In this document: piece by piece, positions 9,960-21,888 of the stretch | Layout of the letters: every line of letters begins with the position of its first letter | How positions within the stretch are numbered: position 1 is the first letter of the stretch | From: Apodospora peruviana | Taxonomy: Eukaryota; Ascomycota; Sordariomycetes; Sordariales; Lasiosphaeriaceae | Assembly: GCA_033439685.1 (NCBI GenBank) | Contig: JAUEDM010000004.1 | Span: 682,001-746,000 of the forward strand | Direction: 5' to 3' | Length of the DNA: 64,000 bases | The notes under the pieces: model-generated | What the model was told of the DNA's origin: nothing | Database searches by the model: none | What the model saw: only the letters and a program-made list of their open reading frames with translations | Program-made: the position numbers and the translations under genes

Positions 9960-12900
9960 TCAAGTGCTACATTGCGACATACTGGCCTGTGATATCGGGC
10001 GTGAACTGGCCAACCTGGAAATCTCGCGAGGCTCGTGCTGTGCTGCTGGTAGCTGCAAGTTCTGCAGCAAGACCCGACTGGTAAACCGGCCACCAGACAC
10101 CGGCTGAAGATTGTCAAGGAGCATCATGATATCGTCTGTGTCCGAAAGATCTGGTCGGTATTTCTCTAGCACCTCCAAAGCCTCCTTCTTGAGCCACACC
10201 GCCTCGTCTTGATGCAGATTCTGCTCCATATACAGCCTTGCCAGGTGGAAACGTGCTCTCGCGAGGGCCTCTTCCGGAGAGTTTGAGATGGACGAGTCTT
10301 CGACGCACTCTTTGAGATAATCACTATCATCGTATTGTTAGCAACTATCTAGGCAGAAATTCACATAAAGGGAGTAGGTAAATGGCTTACGTAGCAGTCG
10401 GCAAATCCCCAAGATGGTGATACATCGCTCCCACGGCATACTTGCTCATGTTCGTGCTCCGCTCGTACTTGTTACCGTATAACTCGAGCCTTCCCGACAG
10501 AATCTCCAGATGCAGATCCAGCGCGCCCTGTAGGTCCCCCGCCTGTAGCAGAATGCAAGCCAGCGTGTACTGGAACTGCCAGTATCGCCATTGCTTCCCG
10601 GAAAACCCTTCCGTCAGGTGTATGGCGTGACGAACAGACTTGATCGCTTCAGGGAACTGGCCCCGCGCCATCTGCACCATACTATTGTTATGGTGGTATT
10701 TGGCGTACTCGTAAGGAATCACTTTCTCCTCGTCCCATTTCTGGTAGATCTCGAAGCAGCGCTCAAAGATCTCGCCGGCCTCGTCGAAGCGGTTCTTGTC
10801 GAGCAGGCTGATGGCGTAGTCGTTGTTGGCGTTCTGCAGGAGGATGTGGTTGACCTTGTGGGTTGGGTCGGCGGCGAAGATCTTGTCGCGAATTGCGCGG
10901 GCCTGTTGCCGGCGACGGAAGCTCTCCTCCCGTCCACTGGCACCCGTAAGTTCGAGAAGGTGGCCTAGTATGCTGGCGATATCTGCTCTGAGCTTGCAGT
11001 TTGGGTCCTCACGCAGCGCATCGAGGATGCTCTCTGCGGTTTCCAGCAGCTCGATGCCTTCCGAGGTGGTCGTCTCGCATGCCCATACCCCGAATCCGGC
11101 ATCGTAGAGGAGTTCAGCCAACTCAAACGATGGTTTGATTAGCTTTGTCGCCTTGAAAGACCGGTGGAGGCTCAGGACGTGCGGCGAGAGCTTTCTGTGT
11201 TCATCCCAAGGGGGCAGGTCGGGAACCTGGACCACCGATGCGGCTGGGTACTGCTTGCGTACAAGCTTCAGCGCGTTAACAAAGGCCTTGTTGTGGTTCT
11301 CGGCATTAAAACCGCCTTTGACTTTGTCTTGCACAATTCTATGCATGCTGAGGACGGGTTTGCCAGCCTTTTCTTTGATTGTGACCAGGCTTCGACCGCT
11401 CAGTTTGTCAAGTGTCATCTGGTACCGTCTTGGTTGGGAGACATCGAGAAATTTGAGGTCTCTAAGACCAGGTTCCTTGTGGTCTCCTACCAGCAGGTCA
11501 TGGTGAATTGTATCCGGATCTAGGAAACTCAGCATGTCCAACATCTTGCGAGACTCGAGCGGAAGCTCCTGGATTCCAATGTCCCAGATGGTGTCAATTG
11601 GGTTTTGTGTTGCATCGTCATCGCCCATCTTTCTTTCCTCCCAGATCTCAAGAAACTCGGTTAAAGAGTACTGCGAAACCCGAGCGAATCCGGCGACCAT
11701 GCTGATGGCGAGAGGCAATCGCTCAACAACCGTTGCCGCCTGTCCTGCAATTTCAAATTCAGGGTGAGATGGCACATCCTTGTGGGCGAGATCAGGTTGC
11801 ATTGACTGAAGCAGCATGTGCCGACTATCCTCCAGTGTCAGTGCTTCGACGGAAACTTGGTGGCAATGCGGCAAGGTCTGAGGCAGGATAGTGCCTTTAC
11901 GGGCGGTCATGAGTATCGAAGCGCGATTTCTCTCCATATTCGATGGGATATATCGTGCAACATGTCTCCATTTCTCGACATTGTCGAAGATGAGGATCCA
12001 GCGCTTCTCAAGTCTCGTCAGGTACTCTCTCACGAGCACAGTCAGGCCATCCGAGTCTCGAGCTCTATCCCCCAAGTTGAAAAGCTTTGCGATATGGTTG
12101 TACGATTCGGAGCAGCCCGCGGCGGTCTCGGCGTCGACCCAAAAGACGAAGTCGTAGTCATGTACATATAGGCACGAGTACTCGGTGGCAATAGCCGTCT
12201 TCCCAGCTCCGCCATGCCCGCTCAACACACAGATACCGCCAGGCGTCGAGGTCAGAAACTGCTGGATGCTCGACAGTTCTTTCTGTCTGCCCACGAATTT
12301 CGGATTCGGGTTGGGGCAGTTCCACCGGACGGTCTGGGCGGATGACTTCTCCGTCCTGACTTTGCCATCAGCTAGATCAGCGTGGGCGTTTGACGAGCCG
12401 CCGTTGGTGGCCAGCGAGGCCGCACGCTCACTCCGGCCATCTTGGATCCCAAGAGCAGCAAGCCGACCCCGGACCATGCCACTAGCGTCGCTCTGCACTT
12501 TGTTAACGTTCATCTCTGACAGTCCCACCCGAATGGCCTGCTCATCGAGAAACCAGTCGATGAGTGAGTTCGCCTCGGAGTTGTCATCGCCGGACAGTTC
12601 GTTATTCTCGTCCTCCTCGTCGGACTCTGACAGGCTGTCATGAAGGGCGGTTTTGAGGGTGAACTGTTCCAGATGCTGCGCAAGATGCCCTTGAATATCC
12701 TCAGCGTCGGGGCAGATGTATCCGCAAAGCAAACAAGGCAGGTTTTTGATTGGTTTCTGCGAGAACCGCCTGCAGGAGCTTTGCAACATCAGAGATAGTA
12801 GACTTGGGGAGACTTCTTTGTGGGCAGATTTTACATGATTTTCAAAGCCACTGGCGGTCTCAAATTCGGCTTGGTGGCATGTCGGGTTCCCGCAGACCCA

Positions 12901-14167
12901 GACTTCTGTCAGACGGTGGCACTCGAGTTCATGTTGGAACCACTCTTCCCGCCCGCCGTAAGTTTTGTGCGAGCTTGGGCACCTCTCGAACGTGCACAGG
13001 TATGGCTCTAAGTCTTGGAACACATGCCTGGCCCAGTCCTCAGTGTCATTCAGCTGGACACCTGGGACGACTTCCAGACCACAATATGGGCAACTGAATG
13101 GCCGACCACTAGAGTCGAGTGATTGTGGCGGATCTGGTGGGTGGAGAACGATGATGTCGTATTGATGGCCTTCTTTGTATACATTATGAGCATCGTCAGT
13201 CTCGGCAATGGAGGTCCCCGCATGAGTTGTTTGTGTGAAGCCTGTCAGGTGTGAAAATATCGATGGGGCCGTGGAGAAGCCAGTGTCTGACATCCATCCC
13301 GAGACTGACTCCTTGATAGATTTAGCTCCTCGCCGGAAAGGCGTCTTGGACTTGAGTGGCTTTCCTTGCTCCCGCCTTTGAGGTGACCTGGACCGGCTCT
13401 TTTCTCCAAGTCTTTGTATCACAAGTCTGAGATGCTGGCGACGTCTCCAACTCGCAGAACCAAGTCGTTCAATTATGAACAAATCAGCTTTAGGGAACAT
13501 GCGTCTGGCTGCCTCGATGTCCGAGGTCACATCCACCGGGAATATATCATCGGCGGGTCCAAAAACGTCGGGTGTCGGGTCGAGGAGATTGGGCAGGAGG
13601 TTGACCAAGCAGAGAACGATGTCGGCGACCACTTCCAGGTAATCATCAATGCTAAACTCCTCGTCCGATTCGTAATAATCTGGGACATTGTCTCGTTCGA
13701 TGACGTCTGGGCGCGTATCCTTCACCTGCGGTGGAAACCCCAGCGACTCTGCAAGTTGGAGCGTGATCCCATCGTTTGCTGCATTGTGCAACGTGGTCAG
13801 TATATAATTCCTACACCCAGTCCATACAGTTACCATGCGTCATTCACAACATACCTTTCTCAAGAATTCCTCTCAAGTCCGTCAACCAGTCCAGTGTCGT
13901 TTCTCTCAGCTCCGTGGAGAACCGGAGTGCATGGTCCAGGGCTTTGGACGAAGTACCGCTCTCATGGCCCCAGGACGCCAATCTGGCCAGACAATCGTCC
14001 GCGAGTTTGGCAAGACCATCAAATTCAGCGCCGGTGCTCGTCAGAATGGCGCAGAGCCTTGCAAAAGACTGAAGACAATCCTCGAGATTTGCCGCAATCG
14101 GGGCTTTCGCTTTCAGGGCCAGATTTTGCTGGCTGCGCTGTGCTTTGGAATCCCGTCGGGCCTCCAT
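9960..14167 (-). CDS. NOD-like receptor: helical N-terminus, C2H2-like zinc fingers, NB-ARC, TPR; 1354 aa
   Basis: Three exons (14167-13855, 13778-10391, 10323-9960) give 1355 codons with stop; introns are 76 and 67 bp. Residues 1 to about 300 are helical and end in a basic, Ser/Arg-rich stretch. At about 330-460 lies a cluster of C2H2-like fingers (CPYCGLEV; CTFERCPSSHKTYGG; CGNPTCHQAEF; CLLCGYICPD) resembling the acuF-like zinc-finger region of fungal NLRs. The NB-ARC starts at FVGRQKEL, with Walker A GHGGAGKTA, Walker B WILIFDNV and an ILMTARKG motif. The C-terminal part carries tetratricopeptide-like repeats. Such STAND proteins are fungal innate-immunity or incompatibility receptors that oligomerise on ligand binding. 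It lies head-to-head with the DUF7580 gene, 636 bp apart. All nucleotide-binding motifs look intact. Confidence 0.9.
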
Positions 14168-14803
14168 TTCTGCTTACATTTTTACCACCAAAATCAAAGA
14201 TAATAACGTCTCAATGGAGGTGAAAGAGGAGCAGGGTGGAAGGAATGATAGCTTTCTCTGGCAGACCAGGAGATGGGGGTCTTCCGGAGACTGCAGCGCT
14301 CCTAGCCTCCTCCGCATTCTCCGAGTTGAGATAAGAAAGCAAGTTAGCCTAATAGGCAACAGCAGCAGTTTCCCTAATAAGAAAGTTGGAAATTGGAACA
14401 GAAGTGCACTTTGCGTGCTGCTAAGTGGCCACATCAACATGCATGCGACTGGAATTGTGGGTGTGTTGGGACAATCTTTCCAGTGCTCGAGACGACAACT
14501 TAACGATATACATGACTTCGCTATACCCCGCAGCCAGGAGCAAGGTATTCCGCCAATATATCTCCGCTACAGCCTTACTTCCCCTTCCGGACGAGAGGTG
14601 GCAGTGTCTGCCTTGGCGCACCCTTCTCAATCGGGATGCGTGTTTCGAGCTTGGGAAGGCAGTCAGTTGTAAGACCCCACTTCCTACCTCCAAACTGAAT
14701 GAAGAAGCTCTGAGAGCTGCAAGCCTGCACTTTCCTTCTCCCATCCCATTCGCGCTGCATCTTCCCATGTTTCTTTCCACCAACAACCACAGAAATCGTC
14801 AAA
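14168..14803. promoter_or_regulatory. shared divergent promoter region of the NLR and DUF7580 genes
   Basis: 636 bp between two ATGs facing away from each other. The DUF7580 side has a pyrimidine-rich leader and a strong start context (GTCAAAATG). I see no TATA box on either side. Confidence 0.55.
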
Positions 14804-16720
14804 ATGTCCGGCTTTGAAGTTGTTGGGCTGCTCCTGGGCATGTTTCCTGTCGTGATAACGACAGTAAAGACGTTCAAGGCGATAAAAGCAGGCCGCGCAT
14901 CCACCTTCTTCACATCCCTGAGCAGGAAGCTGAAGACAGAACAAGTCATTTTCCACGAGTTTGTGCGGAATCTGTTATCTTCGGATGCGTCGGACGCACA
15001 CATTCGAAACCTGCTGGGCATCGGCCGGCCTGCCCCAGATCTCGCCGCGTGGAAAGATTCGCGGCTCCAGGATGCTCTTTGTGCCAAGCTGGGAAAAGAA
15101 AAGGCAGAAAACATGCTGGAGATCCTGGAGGAGATAGGCAAGCTTCTGCAGGATCTCAACACCGAACTGTCGAAGATCAGCAGTGACAAGGTATCCTGCC
15201 CTGGTTCCTGTCCCATGGATGAATGAACAAACGTTCTAATATTTCTATGCAAACAGGAGTCAATGGGAGCAATACGAATCACACTTCGACACGCGAAGGC
15301 CAGTTTCTCCCAGGGATATCTTAGCGAACGTCTGGCCGAACTGCACAAGTTGAATGTGGATCTCAGTCGCTTATTGAACCTACCATCGCCGCCCAATCCA
15401 AGAACAGAACGGCCAACGGAGGAGAAACCTATTCGAATGCCATTTCTTCATCGCGATGTTACCGAAGCTGAGGAAATATACAAGGCCGTTTGCGGAAGCT
15501 ACCTGTGCAAGTGCAACGACCCTCACATCACCAGTCTCGGGTTCTACTGCCCGTCCTGCGGTCCACCGAGACGTCTTTCCAGCCCAGCTTTGAAGCATGA
15601 GCACGAATGGACGTTTGAGCTCGTCTTTCAGCAGAAGTCGCTTCCGGGTGTGACGCATACGGTCTCATTCCCTCGCGGTATTGACCAACCTCTGTCGGCC
15701 GTTGAAGATGATGCAAGCGAAGACGGACAGTGTCAATCGACTCCCTCGATATCGACAGACAACAATTTCAGATCATCTGAATCCACTCGACAACCTAGGT
15801 CAGCCGAACTGAAGCCCCCGCCCAAAGCACGAGGCAGATCCATTTCGGTCTCGCTTCAGTCGCCCCCAGCAGTCGCCGACGGAATCAGTCTGATCAAGGA
15901 TCTCTGCTCCGTCGTCGAAAGCGCGACCACCGACAACGCTGGTCACGAAACAAAACAGGTTCTCGGGGTGATTGGTCGGAACAAGAAGATTTACAACATG
16001 TGTATCAAGCAAACCAACGAGGCGGCCTCCCGAGAACTCGTGTGTCTCGAGGACCTGCTGTCGGTAGGCGATGCCCGACGGGGATTGCTCAGACGAGAGC
16101 GCATGGTGCTTGCGTTTCGTCTCAGCGCCGTTGTTCTCCAGTTCTGTCTGACACCGTGGATTGACGATGCCTGGTCGTGGAATAGTTTCTGCGTGCCCTC
16201 ACTCGACGAGGACAAGGACAAGGACGAAAACTTGATCTCGCACCTTTTAGTCCAGAGAATGTTCTATTCCGCTGCTTGCATCGAGGCAGGTAACACCTCT
16301 GAGAAGTCGGTAGCTGCGGCGCCTAGCACCATCCAAATCCACGGAGAGCCAATCCTCACACGGCTTGGCTTCAAGCTCACGGAACTGGCGATGGGCAGCA
16401 GTCTGCGGGAGATCAGAGAGAAGGATCTCAAGCAGCTAGCCCCAGTACTTACAGATCAGGCCGGTACTGCTATTGACCAAGACACGCTAGATCTGTCGAC
16501 GTGCTTCCGGCTGCTTGACTCGGGACTGATAGCCCGCACGGAGAGTCAGAGCTACGAGGCTGTGGTGAGGGCATGTCTGAAGCACCAGTACCGAGATCGG
16601 CAAAAGGCTGGGGTGAAGGGACTCGACTCGGACGACCCAAAATCGTTCTTTGATAACGTAGAAGAGGCTATCATTACACCGCTGTATGAGGCCTGTTCCA
16701 GTTCGTGGATTGGGATCTAA
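14804..16720 (+). CDS. DUF7580-type protein, 616 aa
   Basis: Two exons (14804-15190 and 15257-16720) with a 66-bp intron give 617 codons with stop. The N-terminus (MSGFEVVGLLLGMFPVVITT) is the short hydrophobic helix common at the start of fungal HeLo/SesA-like and DUF7580 proteins, followed by helical sequence. The middle has a Cys-containing segment (CKCNDPH, FYCPSCGPP). The C-terminal half matches the DUF7580 pattern: LAFRLSAVVLQFCLTPWIDD, then IHGEPILTRLGFKLTELAMG, and a final helix with AVVRACLKHQYRD. Family function is unestablished, though the C-terminal half resembles a degenerate kinase-like fold. Its divergent pairing with an NLR suggests a role in the same response, for example effector or regulator; this is inference. 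Confidence 0.85.
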
Positions 16721-17059
16721 GTCGGTCAGGGGCGGAGTGGCACGGTTGGTATCTAGGCATCTTTCAATGAATGGGAAATTCAGTAGATATAGCTCGACGC
16801 TGATAAACCAAACACCAGATATCTATTGATGGGGTACGATACAAAACAAACAAAAATCCAGGTCAACCAAACTTTTCCACTGGTCCGGCCGGCGGGTATG
16901 TGTACTATGCACTTTCAAACAAAGGTATCAATTCACAAGGGTCTACCGCACAATTTCAGTACTGTGGCTACCATCCCTCCATCCGACTAGTCATTATCAG
17001 TCAGTAAGAGCACTTCTTTATCCTCGGAGGAAGGATGATTAGAATATAACAAAGCAGAC
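16721..17059. other. convergent intergenic spacer
   Basis: 3' regions of the DUF7580 gene (+) and the Cys-rich gene (-). No gene seen. Confidence 0.5.
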
Positions 17060-17476
17060 TCACTCTTCGTCGAACTTTCTCGGCAAGCACTGCAAACAAA
17101 CGCGGTGGCGGCAGGGCGAGAGAGGCACGTCGTATATATCGGCCGGATTCCGCAAGGCTGGGTCCGGGCCCTGGCAAAGCTCCCCGTGATGGGTGTTTCT
17201 GAACTGGCAGTGGCAGCAGATCCAGTTCGTCGCAGCCTCCAGCTTATACCGGATGCGGCAGGCCGGGCGGAAGCAGGGGCCGTTGTACGCGTACGTCTGC
17301 GTCCCGCGGCTCCACTGGCTGCACGGCTGCCAGCGCCGGCGCTGTGCCCGTTGGTTCTCCCGGATGGCCCGCCCACAAGTGCGTGGGCCGGGCTGCCAGT
17401 ACTTGTTAACGTGGCCGCACCAGCGGTGGCGTTCGAACTTGCGGCACATGATGGACTGGGAAAGGTGAGATAACAA
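17060..17476 (-). CDS. small Cys/His-rich, probably zinc-binding protein, 138 aa
   Basis: A 138-codon frame with many Cys, His and Trp residues: MCRKFERHRWCGHVNKYW near the start, PCFRPACRIRYKLE in the middle, and NWICCHCQFRNTHHGELC followed by CRHRVCLQC at the end. The W-x-C-x2-C-x3-N-x6-C spacing resembles a RanBP2-type zinc finger, which suggests metal binding. The second Met (residue 10) is an equally good start. A possible GTGAGT donor just before the stop could add a short final exon ending near 16987. Exact function unknown. Confidence 0.65.
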   Translation of the reverse strand: MLSHLSQSIMCRKFERHRWCGHVNKYWQPGPRTCGRAIRENQRAQRRRWQPCSQWSRGTQTYAYNGPCFRPACRIRYKLEAATNWICCHCQFRNTHHGELCQGPDPALRNPADIYDVPLSPCRHRVCLQCLPRKFDEE

Positions 17477-17950
17477 GCTTGGAGGTTTATTTGTGCGTAA
17501 TGATGAATGGTTGAAGAAAGATAAAGGTGAAGTTACTATCAGAGGAGGATGGAAATTCGGATGTTGTAGATTTGCTTGATAGTGCTGTCGTCAAGAAACA
17601 TGAATACACCAGGTACTTAAATCTTTGCGAATCCCAGCTCCACACCACTCCAAAAATCCTGAGATAATTAGTGTCGTTGGGGGATTTATAGCTCAAACAT
17701 TGGATCGGCTCAGGACCGCCGACCTTCGCCCGGTCTCCCGTATAGGCAGGCCTGAGGCCCGGCAAGGAAAGGCGCGGGTCACTGGCAAGGGGAAGACGAA
17801 TACAAAGTCGATTGCTCATGGCGGCTGAGAAAATCTCCATTTATCTCCATAAGAAGCCAAAATGTGGAGTCATTGCCAAAGAGGAGATGGTCGGTTGTTT
17901 CCTCCATCATCAGGCTTGCCTTGGATGAGATAGGAAGCTGAGTTGGGTTT
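17477..17950. other. intergenic
   Basis: Upstream region of the Cys-rich gene. No other gene is apparent. Confidence 0.45.
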
Positions 17951-18257
17951 CCTGCTACCCGTTGGTCTTGTGCTTTTTTGACCAGCTCTCCTACGGAAGG
18001 CTGGCGACAATTTAACTTTCCAATACATAAATATCTATAAAATGTACATAAATATCGATTTACAACATTCTTCTTTTTTAGAGGTCATTGAGTAAAATAG
18101 GATTAAAGGGTTCTACTAGGGTTATATATAGCAGGCCTTGCATATAACCCTTATTTCCACTGTCCGCTTTTTTTGACCCTGTCCACCATTACTATTATCG
18201 CCCACTCTCCAACGGAGAGTTGGTTAAAAAAAGCACACTGCCTAACGGGTAGGCAGG
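17951..18257. mobile_element. MITE-like element with about 50-bp terminal inverted repeats
   Basis: The left end (CCTGCTACCCGTTGGTCTTG, then TGCTTTTTTGACCAGCTCTC) is matched by the reverse complement of the right end (CCTGCCTACCCGTTAGGCAG, then TGTGCTTTTTTTAACCAACT). Similarity is roughly 80% over about 50 bp. The 200-bp interior is AT-rich and has no coding frame. If the element is taken to begin at CCCGTT, it is flanked by TA on both sides, as in Tc1/mariner-type elements. However, the inverted repeat continues outside that TA, so the target-site duplication is not settled. Confidence 0.75.
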
Positions 18258-19002
18258 TACTAATTACCACACGGTCAGCAGGAGTTTTCCTGGGCCAACG
18301 GATTGAATATCTTTAGACGTCCGGCAGTTTGGGCCGGAAAATAAAGAGAGGTGAAGGAGCACGACAACCTCCACGTTGGCGGCCTTGTTACCGTAAATAT
18401 CAATCTCTTGTCAGGAGAGTCCGTGACCTGATCTCGACATCTCGTGAAGGCGGGTGGTAAAACCACAGACAGGTATGGGTAAGGTAAGGGACTGGATCAA
18501 ACGCTTAGGAGCCGATTGGATGCAACAGATACTCAAGTGCGATAAAAATGACCCGCTGGGCCGTTGGTCTGTTTGTGTCTGTCATGTGCATAGGAGTCAA
18601 ATAATGGTGTAATAAGAATAGTCCTGTTCAGCTTCAGTAAAGTATAACACAGAGACACACAAGTAACTGTCCGAGAGGAGTCTGATGCCGAAATATAATT
18701 AGTGGAGGCCGTGAAATAACTGTCTGCTCCGTCCGATACTCCGATATCCTTCCTCCCGGCACCACCGCGTTGTCCTACACTTGCCAAACCCAGTTTCTTC
18801 GTGACCAGACATCTGTACTACTATTAGTAACATGAATACCGGGAATTTCTAACTTGAATGACCGCTTCTTCTACTCAGTTCATCACCCATACAAACCTCA
18901 AGTGACACCCGACTAGACACATTTATGCGAAGGCACCTTTGTCTCCCAAGACCATAGAAAGCACACGAAAACAGACCAAACACTTGACGGCATCACAGTA
19001 AT
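18258..19002. other. intergenic
   Basis: No convincing gene. The first exon of the kinase-like gene should lie here, but none could be identified. Confidence 0.45.
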
Positions 19003-20485
19003 GTGACACTCAAACACCTATTTACACCATTCGAGGCTGGGACGTCGGCCCCAACAGCCTCGATCTTGTCGTCCTCGTACACAACTGCGACTTCTCCATC
19101 TTCATCGGCCCACGTAACTTCTCCAACTCTCCGTGTGCCCTCACCAAGTTCAAGCGAATCCACACCCTTGTCCACCAAGGCAAAGACTACCTCGACGAGG
19201 TCTGGGACTTTGCCGATTGGGCGGCCGGCCCTTTCGTCCAGGCATTTGCTTCCAACGCCCCGGAACCACCAGTCCGACCTTTCAATCAGTTGACTCTGGC
19301 CGACCTCTACGACCGCAAACACTTCGACTGCCAGCTCAACGTCGTGGACGAGACGCCGGTAGCGGGTGAGACTACTAACAATGGATCATATCATGCAGTA
19401 GGGGCAGGAGGGGGTGTGGCTGCGCGCCGCGGGATCATAATCACCATAGTACCCAAGGACTCGACACGCCACGAGACAACTACGACGGTCAGTCTGACGA
19501 CGCAAACTTGCTCGCAAAGTGGTATACAGGCAGATTTCCTGTGCTTGATGCAAAAGATGTAGTGGTGGTGGCAAATCCCGATTTCAGCGGCGGGCGCGGG
19601 GAGGCCTGCGAAGAAGAGTTAATGATGGATTATACAATGTTTGACTGTCCCCGCCGAGTTACAGCCGACGGAAGGGATCTGTTCTTCAAGAGTGTCCCAT
19701 ATACGGAGGAGACCGTGCTGCTCAGCAGCGCGGCGAAATACGCCAAGATTATAGAGTCTGGTGTGCTGCGCACGTCGCGGCTTTACGGGCTTGTCGTTGC
19801 TCCCCCAAGAGTCCTTGGGCTGCTGTACGATTGGATCCCCTTTGAGAGGAGTCTGTTTTACGCGGTCATCGGCGACGACGACAGCGACAAGAACAAGGCA
19901 ACGTTGGCTGAGCGGGAGAAATGGGCGCACCAGATAAAAGACATGGATGCACGCTTGCACGAGATACAGGTTGTGTGGGGTGATGTGAAGCCGGACAACG
20001 TCTTGATTGACAAGAACGGCGATGTGGTCATTATCGATTTTGAGGCTGGGTTTACGGGAGGGTGGATTGATGCGGAGAAGCAGGATACCGTGGAGGGAGA
20101 TCTGCAGGGGCTGGAGAGGCTGATGGATTTCATGTTTAACGAGGAGAGTCTGCTGAGGAAGGAGTGGGTGTATGAGGATGTTGGTTGTGACGATGGCGCG
20201 TGTGGGCATGAGCATGACGGCCACAAAAGGGCTGGACGTGATGGGAATAGCACATGCAACAGGATCGAGAACAGGGACCAATGGCCTGGTAGAGATATAA
20301 CTTGGCTTGACTTGTTGGTGCTCTTGTATAAGGGCTTTTCTCGACGTTCAGTCAGCATCAAACCATTCCACCCAACCCATTCCTCACATCACAAAAACCG
20401 TCATTTACTCCCCTTTCTTACCCTCCCTCACCCACCACCACCTTCTCCTCGTCCTCGTCCCTCACCTCCCTCGCAACATCCATAA
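19003..20485 (+). CDS. protein kinase-like protein, 5' end unresolved
   Basis: Two exons can be read: about 19003-19365 and 19530-20485, joined by a 164-bp intron (GTGAGA...TATACAG, phase 1). The N-terminal part (DFSIFIGPRNFSNSP, DYLDEVWDFADWAAGPF) aligns by eye with the 41.2-kb protein (EFHIEISPFYFCNSP, VLDEFHAWLIAAF). The C-terminal part has kinase motifs: VVWGDVKPDNVLID (catalytic loop with Asp, Lys and Asn) and VVIIDFEAG (DFG-like). It could therefore bind metal and act as a phosphotransferase; no substrate is evident. The first frame is open only from a TAA at 18999-19001 and holds no in-frame ATG. Either a short upstream exon was missed or the gene is 5'-broken. The last residues are Pro-rich and overlap the 3' end of the ceramidase gene. 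Confidence 0.65.
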
Positions 20486-21446
20486 ACCCGCTCGCCCCAA
20501 TGGCCGTCAGGACATGCCACCAACCATGCAACTCGAGCCCCCACGCCCAAGGCAGGCCGAGGTCTTCTCTCAAACGCCTCAACTCGGCACAGAAGTGCAG
20601 ATCAACCTGCCAGAGCGCGTACCCAGCGACACAGACAGCCGCGGCCTTCCACATACGCCGATTCCAGTCCTTCCGTTTAGATGAGGAAGCGAATTGCGGA
20701 GAAGAAGCGAAATGGAACAGGTACAGCGATCGGATGCCGACCAGCAGAAGCATGGCGGTGAACGCGAGCACATGGTAAATAACCTTGCCGCCAGACTGGA
20801 CGTAGAACGCTGCGAATAAGGGGATGATGGTGGCGAGGCAGACTGAGATGGCTTGAGTCGTGACAGAAGATTGGCGGACTGTCAGGGTCGCGTGTAGGAG
20901 GGACCATGCTAGCAGAAGCATGGAGAAGTCATCGGCATATTGCAGAGTCTGGCGGAGGGTTACGTGATACACGAAGGAGTTGGTTCCCACAGATAGGAGG
21001 GAGAGGGACATGAAGTCGTATTGTTTGGGAAGCAGGCTGTTGGTTTTCTTCTGGGAGGCAGTTGTGGTGGTGGTGTACATGTATCGGAGGGCAAAGTAGA
21101 CTATGAAACGAAATTAGTCCAGCTCTTGTGTGGCTGTTATGTGAAAGACAAAGACTTGAAGTTAAATGTACCATAAGTGAGATTTGTCAGGGAGTTGATG
21201 AACTCGGCGATGTAGAATGAGACGGCGTAGTCTTCCTCGCAGAAGCTAGTGTTTATGTCAAAAATCAGCCTTAGCAGGCTATCCTCAACTTCCCCACGGG
21301 ACTAAACCGATGCTTAAACGGAACAAGCATCGCCCAGGATGGAGATCACTGCATGCTTACTTGTTTAGGCTCGTCGGTGGACTCCAGGCCCCGCTGTTGG
21401 CGTGGGGATCACCCGTAAAGTGCGGATGGTGATCATGAAGGGCCAT
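20418..21446 (-). CDS. alkaline ceramidase (YPC1/YDC1 family), 280 aa
   Basis: Three exons (21446-21361, 21245-21172, 21100-20418) give 281 codons with stop. The protein matches the alkaline ceramidase/phytoceramidase family, which hydrolyses (phyto)ceramide to a long-chain base and a fatty acid in ER/Golgi membranes. Family signatures are visible in order: NFCEEDYAVSFYIAEFINSL near the N-terminus, VYHVTLRQTLQYADDFSML, several hydrophobic membrane spans, and LELHGWWHVLTAIGASGF near the C-terminus. These supply the conserved Glu, Asp and His residues expected at the zinc site. Length is normal for the family. The first exon begins MALHDHHPHFTGDPH. The gene looks intact; whether it prefers ceramide or phytoceramide cannot be told. 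Confidence 0.92.
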
Positions 21447-21888
21447 CGTGGGAGGTCAGTTCGTCTCCTCTGTTGTCCACAGCTCCGATTTTTGATGATT
21501 GGGGCAGTCTTTCGGCCCCGATCATATAATCGGACTTGTCGTTTTCGAGACAATTTTGAGTACAGTCTGGTATTGCGGACGCACTTGATTATAATGGCTG
21601 CGGGGTGTCAAGTTGGCAACATGTATATGTACTCACTCGGGAGTCGGGACCCGCGGAGGCGGCATCGACAGGGGTCGCCGGTCGATCTATTACGTGGACG
21701 GACGGTTGACGCGTGTCAAGATAGAATCATACCTTGGAAACTATGGTGAAGAATAGATTATCATTCACATGGGTGACATTCGCTGAAGCATCTATACAAT
21801 GAATGTTTAGAGACTATAAATCGGAGAAAGTGTATATGTCGTGAGCAGAAATGATATACCTGGTGCCATTACGTGCTTATCATCTCAC

